From Merdimmobilis hominis (GTDB taxonomy: Bacteria; Bacillota; Clostridia; Oscillospirales; Ruminococcaceae), in contig NZ_JACJKY010000017.1 in assembly GCF_016901855.1 (NCBI RefSeq), forward strand, positions 1 to 58,605: a stretch of DNA of 58,605 nt, given 5' to 3'. The notes beneath the pieces were generated by a model that had not been told where the DNA came from, made no database searches, and saw nothing but the letters and a program-made list of their open reading frames with translations. Positions within the stretch are counted from its first letter, which is position 1; each line of letters starts with the position of its first letter. Of the stretch, positions 55,223 through 58,605 are shown piece after piece. Made by a program: the position numbers and the translations under genes.

Positions 55223-56684
55223 CTTTTCTCAGTAAAATCGGTTCGGGCAGATTCGTGCAGTGCAAAATTTCCTGCGCCTTACAAAGCGGAAGATTCGGAA
55301 TCACATGCCGTTTTTTCCCTTCGGAAAAGGTGTCGATCACCACATCACAGCAGCCGGAGAAAAACTGTGTAAAGCTGCGTTTGATCTGAACGCTCACAAT
55401 GCGCTGTGCCGGAACAATCACCGTCTTAAACCGATACAAAAACGTGTACTGCAGCGTATAAACACCCTGTTGTACACCGATTCCGTTGTGAAAAAACGAC
55501 ACAAGCTTGACAATCAGATACCACACACATGGTATGGATGACATAATCCACAAAAACAGCACCGTACTGCGCAGATCGGGAATCCATCGCCAAACGACCA
55601 CCCAAGCACATGTCACTGCGACAATCCAAGCAACAGGCGGAAATAAAAAGCGTGTCAAATAGCGCACACGCGGCCGCACAGTCGGTTTGCACCCGGAAAA
55701 CTCCGGCAGCAAAAGCCTAAGGTTATCCCGAAACGATGCACGGTCACACGACGGCATCAGCACCGACAGTTCATCTTTTTTCTTTCCGTAGCCGTTGGCA
55801 TGCAGAAAGACCGTATAGAGCCCGAGCGCCTTCGTAAAAAGATTTTGCTGAATCTCAATCAGATTGATCCGCGCCACCGTCAGATCATACAGCCGCCTGG
55901 AAAACAGCCCGCTTTCAATCCGCAGATATGCACCGCGGCGCGCCGCCGAAAATCGGAGATTGCGTACAAGATTTTTTAAAAACGATACGCTCCATCCGCC
56001 TAAAATCGTGAGTCCGATGATTGCGGCAACCGGCGGAATCCCCTGCACAAGCACTTGGGTTACAGTGGTGATCTGATCGAACACTTCACGTTCAATGCTG
56101 CGTCCAAACACCTTGCCGGCACCGGAAAACAGCGTCGACAAAAACAGCACGCCGCCCAATGAATTGGACGCAATCAGCGAAAGAATCGCAATGTTTCTGT
56201 TTTTGGGAAGATAGACGCGTTCCATGCTTCGTTTCTGCCGGACACGGCATCGTTCCACAAGCGTCTGCGCCTCGTCTTTTTTCAAAAGCATCGAAAAATC
56301 ATAAGCGCGCGGACTGCCGCCGTCCGTATCGGCGCACACATAGACTGCACGCAGCGGCATCAAATAAAAAAGCGACTCCTTTGTCACCACGCTCAGCTTT
56401 TCAAACGGTACAAGCTGGGTTTTGACAAAAAAGACTCCCTGACGATACCGGATTCCCGTTTTCTCCAAGTGATATCCGCGCCCATACCAGCGAATAAAAC
56501 CAAGTCCCACAATGAGAAAAATGACAATGAGGTCAAACCATGCACCGCGCAGCCAATCAATCAAATGATCCATCGTAAACAACAGCGAATAGAGCGCGCG
56601 CAGTGCAGGAAAAATCAAAAGGCCTAAGAAACGTGACACAGACAATACAATATCCACCGGATGTGCATGATGATACGATCTCAT
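55203..56684 (-). CDS. Membrane protein with bacterial PH domains (YdbT type)
   Basis: 493-aa protein with repeated units of two helices plus a bPH2 (DUF304) domain. The first unit has GYHLEKTGIRYRQGVFFVKTQLVPFEKL (about residues 70-97, shortened here to its pattern YxxE-x-IRYRxG), the second RIESGLFSRRLYDLTVARI, the third VQQGVYTLQYTFLYRFKTV. The domain recurs in pairs of membrane proteins such as Bacillus YdbS/YdbT, linked to resistance to some bacteriocins. Function is unknown. ATG overlaps the stop of the gene upstream by 4 bp. Confidence 0.85.
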   Translation of the reverse strand: MRSYHHAHPVDIVLSVSRFLGLLIFPALRALYSLLFTMDHLIDWLRGAWFDLIVIFLIVGLGFIRWYGRGYHLEKTGIRYRQGVFFVKTQLVPFEKLSVVTKESLFYLMPLRAVYVCADTDGGSPRAYDFSMLLKKDEAQTLVERCRVRQKRSMERVYLPKNRNIAILSLIASNSLGGVLFLSTLFSGAGKVFGRSIEREVFDQITTVTQVLVQGIPPVAAIIGLTILGGWSVSFLKNLVRNLRFSAARRGAYLRIESGLFSRRLYDLTVARINLIEIQQNLFTKALGLYTVFLHANGYGKKKDELSVLMPSCDRASFRDNLRLLLPEFSGCKPTVRPRVRYLTRFLFPPVAWIVAVTCAWVVVWRWIPDLRSTVLFLWIMSSIPCVWYLIVKLVSFFHNGIGVQQGVYTLQYTFLYRFKTVIVPAQRIVSVQIKRSFTQFFSGCCDVVIDTFSEGKKRHVIPNLPLCKAQEILHCTNLPEPILLRKEKTPSV

Positions 56685-57115
56685 GAAGCACCTCCGGACA
56701 GTGCATCATACAGCCGCTGTGCATGCCGCTCATCCACCATGTGAATGACCGATGTGCCGCCTGCCGCATGAACAACAATGGTCACCGTGTGCAAAAGTGT
56801 GCTGACAGGGCCTTGCACCCGCGTGACAAACGCAATTCGTTCACGCCGCATCACACGTGTTTTCGGAAACAGCACACCACCGTGGCAGATCAAACGTGCT
56901 TCATCCAATTCATACACCATCGACAGCCATAAAAGCGGCAGATATAAAAACGAAACAAGCACATATGAAGCGCCGAGCAGCCAAAAAAGCAGATACCAAA
57001 GCCATGTGCCCTCTACAAACACAAGCACAATGATGCCGGCTAAAAGAAGCATCTCCAAAAACGCCGCACATTCCCACCAAACAAGCACACGCTTTGTCAA
57101 TGTGATCTGCTCCAT
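56681..57115 (-). CDS. Membrane protein with one PH domain (YdbS type)
   Basis: 144-aa protein with two N-terminal helices (about residues 17-36 and 40-65) and one bacterial PH domain (VYELDEARLICHGGVLF with RRERIAFVTRVQG). It matches the small partner of the YdbT type, and the stop-start overlap of 4 bp supports a two-protein complex. It has GGAGGCAAAGCG before the ATG and a promoter at 57158-57186. Confidence 0.83.
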   Translation of the reverse strand: MEQITLTKRVLVWWECAAFLEMLLLAGIIVLVFVEGTWLWYLLFWLLGASYVLVSFLYLPLLWLSMVYELDEARLICHGGVLFPKTRVMRRERIAFVTRVQGPVSTLLHTVTIVVHAAGGTSVIHMVDERHAQRLYDALSGGAS

Positions 57116-57157
57116 CGCTTTGCCTCCTTACGTTTGATCTGACTATGGTATATCTTG

Positions 57158-57186
57158 ATTGTACCATGTTTTTTGCCCGTCATCAA
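57158..57186 (-). promoter_or_regulatory. Promoter of the PH-domain pair
   Basis: On the minus strand TTGATG (57181-57186), 17 bp, TACAAT (57158-57163) with TGG before the -10. Confidence 0.72.
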
Positions 57187-57195
57187 TTCATATGC

Positions 57196-57238
57196 AAAAA
57201 ATACCGACTGAATCAACACACTTCAGTCGGTATTTTTT
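57196..57238 (-). terminator. Terminator of the YabE-like gene
   Basis: AAAATACCGACTGAA / TTCAGTCGGTATTTT with a 9-base loop, directly after the stop and just upstream of the next promoter. Confidence 0.88.
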
Positions 57239-57251
57239 CATTTTCCTTTGG

Positions 57252-58286
57252 TTATGATAAGACGTAGATCTCAACGGTTTTTGCACCGAACAAACAGCTT
57301 TCGGTATACGTCGAGAAGAACAAGTCAACCAGACACACACCGTTTGTCACGGCGGGACCTGTGTCTGCAACCACCGAATATCCGTATACGAACGAACCGT
57401 CCGGTGTTTTGATATAAAGCTTTGTGCCGCGCGGGAACTGGCTTAAATTCATTGCCACGTTGCCCGGTTTTAATTTGGTCGGCCGTCCGAGTGCGGAATA
57501 CGCCGTTGCTTTACCGGTCACTTTGTATTTGTAGGAAACCGGGTTGCCGTTTGCATCAAGCACGATTTCCTCACTTGGAATCAGCTGAGAAACCGGTGCA
57601 TCCGGATCGCCTACCAGCACATGCGCCGCAACCGGTGAAACGGTCACGGTTTCGCTCAACACTTCCTCTTCGACCAGCACACCGTCGATATAGGTGCGTT
57701 TTGTCTGCGTTTCCTGCACACCGTTTTGTCCTTCGGACAACGTGCGGGTTTTTCCCTTCGCCAGCGTGCGTGTCGGAAATTCCACTGTGTCAAACGGGAT
57801 CTCTGTCTGTGTGGTCACGGTTTCATAAGTGACACGGTTAATCGCCACCTGCATGCCGTCATAGACCGGCTCTTCAAGCGATGCGTTCATCAAATCGTCG
57901 TCTGTCACTGCAAGCGATGCTGCTGCAAGCGCATCGGCTACCGTGCCCTCTGTCAGATACACAACGTGTTCCTGTCCATCAGCAGAAATTTTGATCTCAC
58001 TTGCGCGTTCAATCGTGATCGTCGCACGATTGTTTTCAAATCCTGAAAAGATATATTTGTCATGCGCTGACAACGTGATGGATTCCTGTTTTAAAATATC
58101 TTCCGGTTCGCTGCAGGAAGTCAATGCCACTGTTTTGGTTCCTTCGTCGTCGATTACTACGGAATATTTTGCAAACGTTGCACCGCCAAAGACGCTGATG
58201 AGCATCACGCTGACGAATGACATCGCTGCAAACCGCATCCACTTCGAATCAAACAGTGTCTTGAACCTGTGTTGAATCGTTTCCAT
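57252..58286 (-). CDS. YabE-like cell-wall protein with DUF348, G5 and 3D domains
   Basis: 344-aa exported protein. Signal anchor at residues 18-38; a DUF348 domain (ISADGQEHVVYLTEGTVADAL) at about 95-135, preceded by a poorer copy; a G5 domain at about 150-220 (TRTLAKGKTRTLSEGQNG); and a C-terminal 3D domain at 255-344 with VVADTGPAV and VDLFFSTYTE, holding the Asp residues. The 3D domain is a lytic-transglycosylase-type fold (MltA-like), so it likely cuts or binds peptidoglycan, as in Rpf/YabE-type proteins. It has GGAGGGCG before the ATG, a consensus promoter and a WalR-like box. Confidence 0.9.
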   Translation of the reverse strand: METIQHRFKTLFDSKWMRFAAMSFVSVMLISVFGGATFAKYSVVIDDEGTKTVALTSCSEPEDILKQESITLSAHDKYIFSGFENNRATITIERASEIKISADGQEHVVYLTEGTVADALAAASLAVTDDDLMNASLEEPVYDGMQVAINRVTYETVTTQTEIPFDTVEFPTRTLAKGKTRTLSEGQNGVQETQTKRTYIDGVLVEEEVLSETVTVSPVAAHVLVGDPDAPVSQLIPSEEIVLDANGNPVSYKYKVTGKATAYSALGRPTKLKPGNVAMNLSQFPRGTKLYIKTPDGSFVYGYSVVADTGPAVTNGVCLVDLFFSTYTESCLFGAKTVEIYVLS

Positions 58287-58364
58287 GTGTCGCCCTCCAA
58301 TGGTTTCGAATTTCAGTACGTTTTATATTTCGGCGAAAAACGGTTTCAATGCTTTTGTAACCAT

Positions 58365-58381
58365 TGTTACCGTTTTGTAAG
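58365..58381. promoter_or_regulatory. WalR-like box at the start of the YabE-like transcript
   Basis: On the plus strand TGTTAC-CGTTT-TGTAAG fits the WalR consensus TGTWAH-N5-TGTWAH except for the last base. It spans the predicted transcription start. A third half-site TGTAAC lies at 58356-58361. WalR commonly controls cell-wall hydrolase genes in Firmicutes, including 3D-domain ones. Inference only. Confidence 0.4.
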
Positions 58382-58382
58382 T

Positions 58383-58411
58383 ATTATATTCAGGAGTGCG
58401 TCATTTGTCAA
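58383..58411 (-). promoter_or_regulatory. Consensus promoter of the YabE-like gene
   Basis: On the minus strand TTGACA (58406-58411), 17 bp, TATAAT (58383-58388): a perfect match. Leader of about 90 nt. Confidence 0.88.
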
Positions 58412-58605
58412 AGGCAAAAACAACATGATTTTTATTGATTTTGCACAAGCATATTTCCTTTTTCAGCCATTCAAGCGGGAAACAGTTTCCAGAAACAATT
58501 GTTTTTCGCGGCAAATCTCTTTGATTTTACAAAAGAAAAAAAGAATTGCTGTGCAAAAGGCTGAATCGGCCATTTCATTTTCTATAGTGATGTTGTTTTT
58601 TATTT
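58412..58605. other. Right-edge stretch without a recognisable gene
   Basis: AT-rich sequence upstream of the YabE-like promoter. It has small palindromes (GGAAAC-A-GTTTCC, AAACAATTGTTT near 58490) and a TTCAGCC/GGCTGAA repeat 90 bases apart. No gene, RNA or clear promoter could be supported. Confidence 0.4.

Noticed and set aside
58412-58605. Attachment site or repeat at the right edge
   Set aside because: Only short palindromes; no integrase, tRNA or matching repeat elsewhere in the window.

Overview
The window is a housekeeping segment of a Bacillota (Firmicutes) chromosome of the class Clostridia, most likely an Oscillospiraceae/Ruminococcaceae-type gut anaerobe. This is inferred from the tig-clpP-clpX, rplS-lepB-ylqF-rnhB and secG-rnr gene orders, the GTP-type PEP carboxykinase, a DUF951 protein, Gram-positive S12/RNase R/YabE-type proteins, near-50% GC and strong Shine-Dalgarno sites. 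I see no phage, transposon, integron, CRISPR array or tRNA gene. Most genes, and the ribosomal and RNA polymerase genes in particular, lie on the minus strand, so replication probably runs right to left (inference).

Layout. 1-300: two near-consensus tandem promoters firing leftward out of the window into a leader typical of an rRNA operon. 390-5361: minus operon DUF951-prfA-sua5-coaE-lytic transglycosylase-M18 aminopeptidase. 5531-6929: plus pair of an unknown 122-aa protein and an S1-repeat protein. 7031-9610: Ca2+-type P-ATPase. 9730-10844: LUD protein overlapping a YbaK/EbsC deacylase. 10945-22968: minus rpoB-rpoC-rpsL-rpsG-fusA-tuf, with extra promoters ahead of rpsL and tuf. 23325-23867: a lipoprotein. 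24005-25774: PEP carboxykinase. 25965-30412: polA-LMW phosphatase-rimI-tsaD. 30557-34457: dusB, trpS, an aminotransferase and a YfbR-type nucleotidase. 34573-37738: YfhO-family membrane protein and YdcF-family protein. 37898-38798: LytTR regulator plus DUF3021 membrane protein. 38836-41507: GntR regulator, ABC ATPase and two membrane proteins. 41617-42642: an orphan LacI regulator. 42769-46054: tig-clpP-clpX. 46219-52292: rplS-lepB-ylqF-rnhB/yraN fusion-M19 dipeptidase-thrC-metallophosphoesterase. 52727-55175: secG and rnr. 55203-57115: two membrane PH-domain proteins (YdbS/YdbT type). 57252-58286: a YabE-like 3D-domain cell-wall protein.

How the genes work together. The region is dominated by transcription, translation, protein quality control and tRNA modification (TsaC and TsaD make t6A, DusB makes dihydrouridine, YbaK-type proteins edit mischarged tRNA). 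Envelope functions (transglycosylase, LepB, SecG, YabE-like, YfhO, PH-domain proteins) are interleaved with them.

No clearly new multi-gene system stands out. The most noteworthy observations are: a pair of divergent promoters sharing one palindromic -35 hexamer between the nucleotidase and the YfhO gene; an RNase HII-YraN fusion protein; structured leaders ahead of rpoB, rpsL and rplS, with a possible small antisense-oriented transcript opposite the rpoB promoter; a LytTR/DUF3021 pair that fits the regulator-plus-membrane-inhibitor pattern; and a natural proline in the rifampicin region of RpoB.
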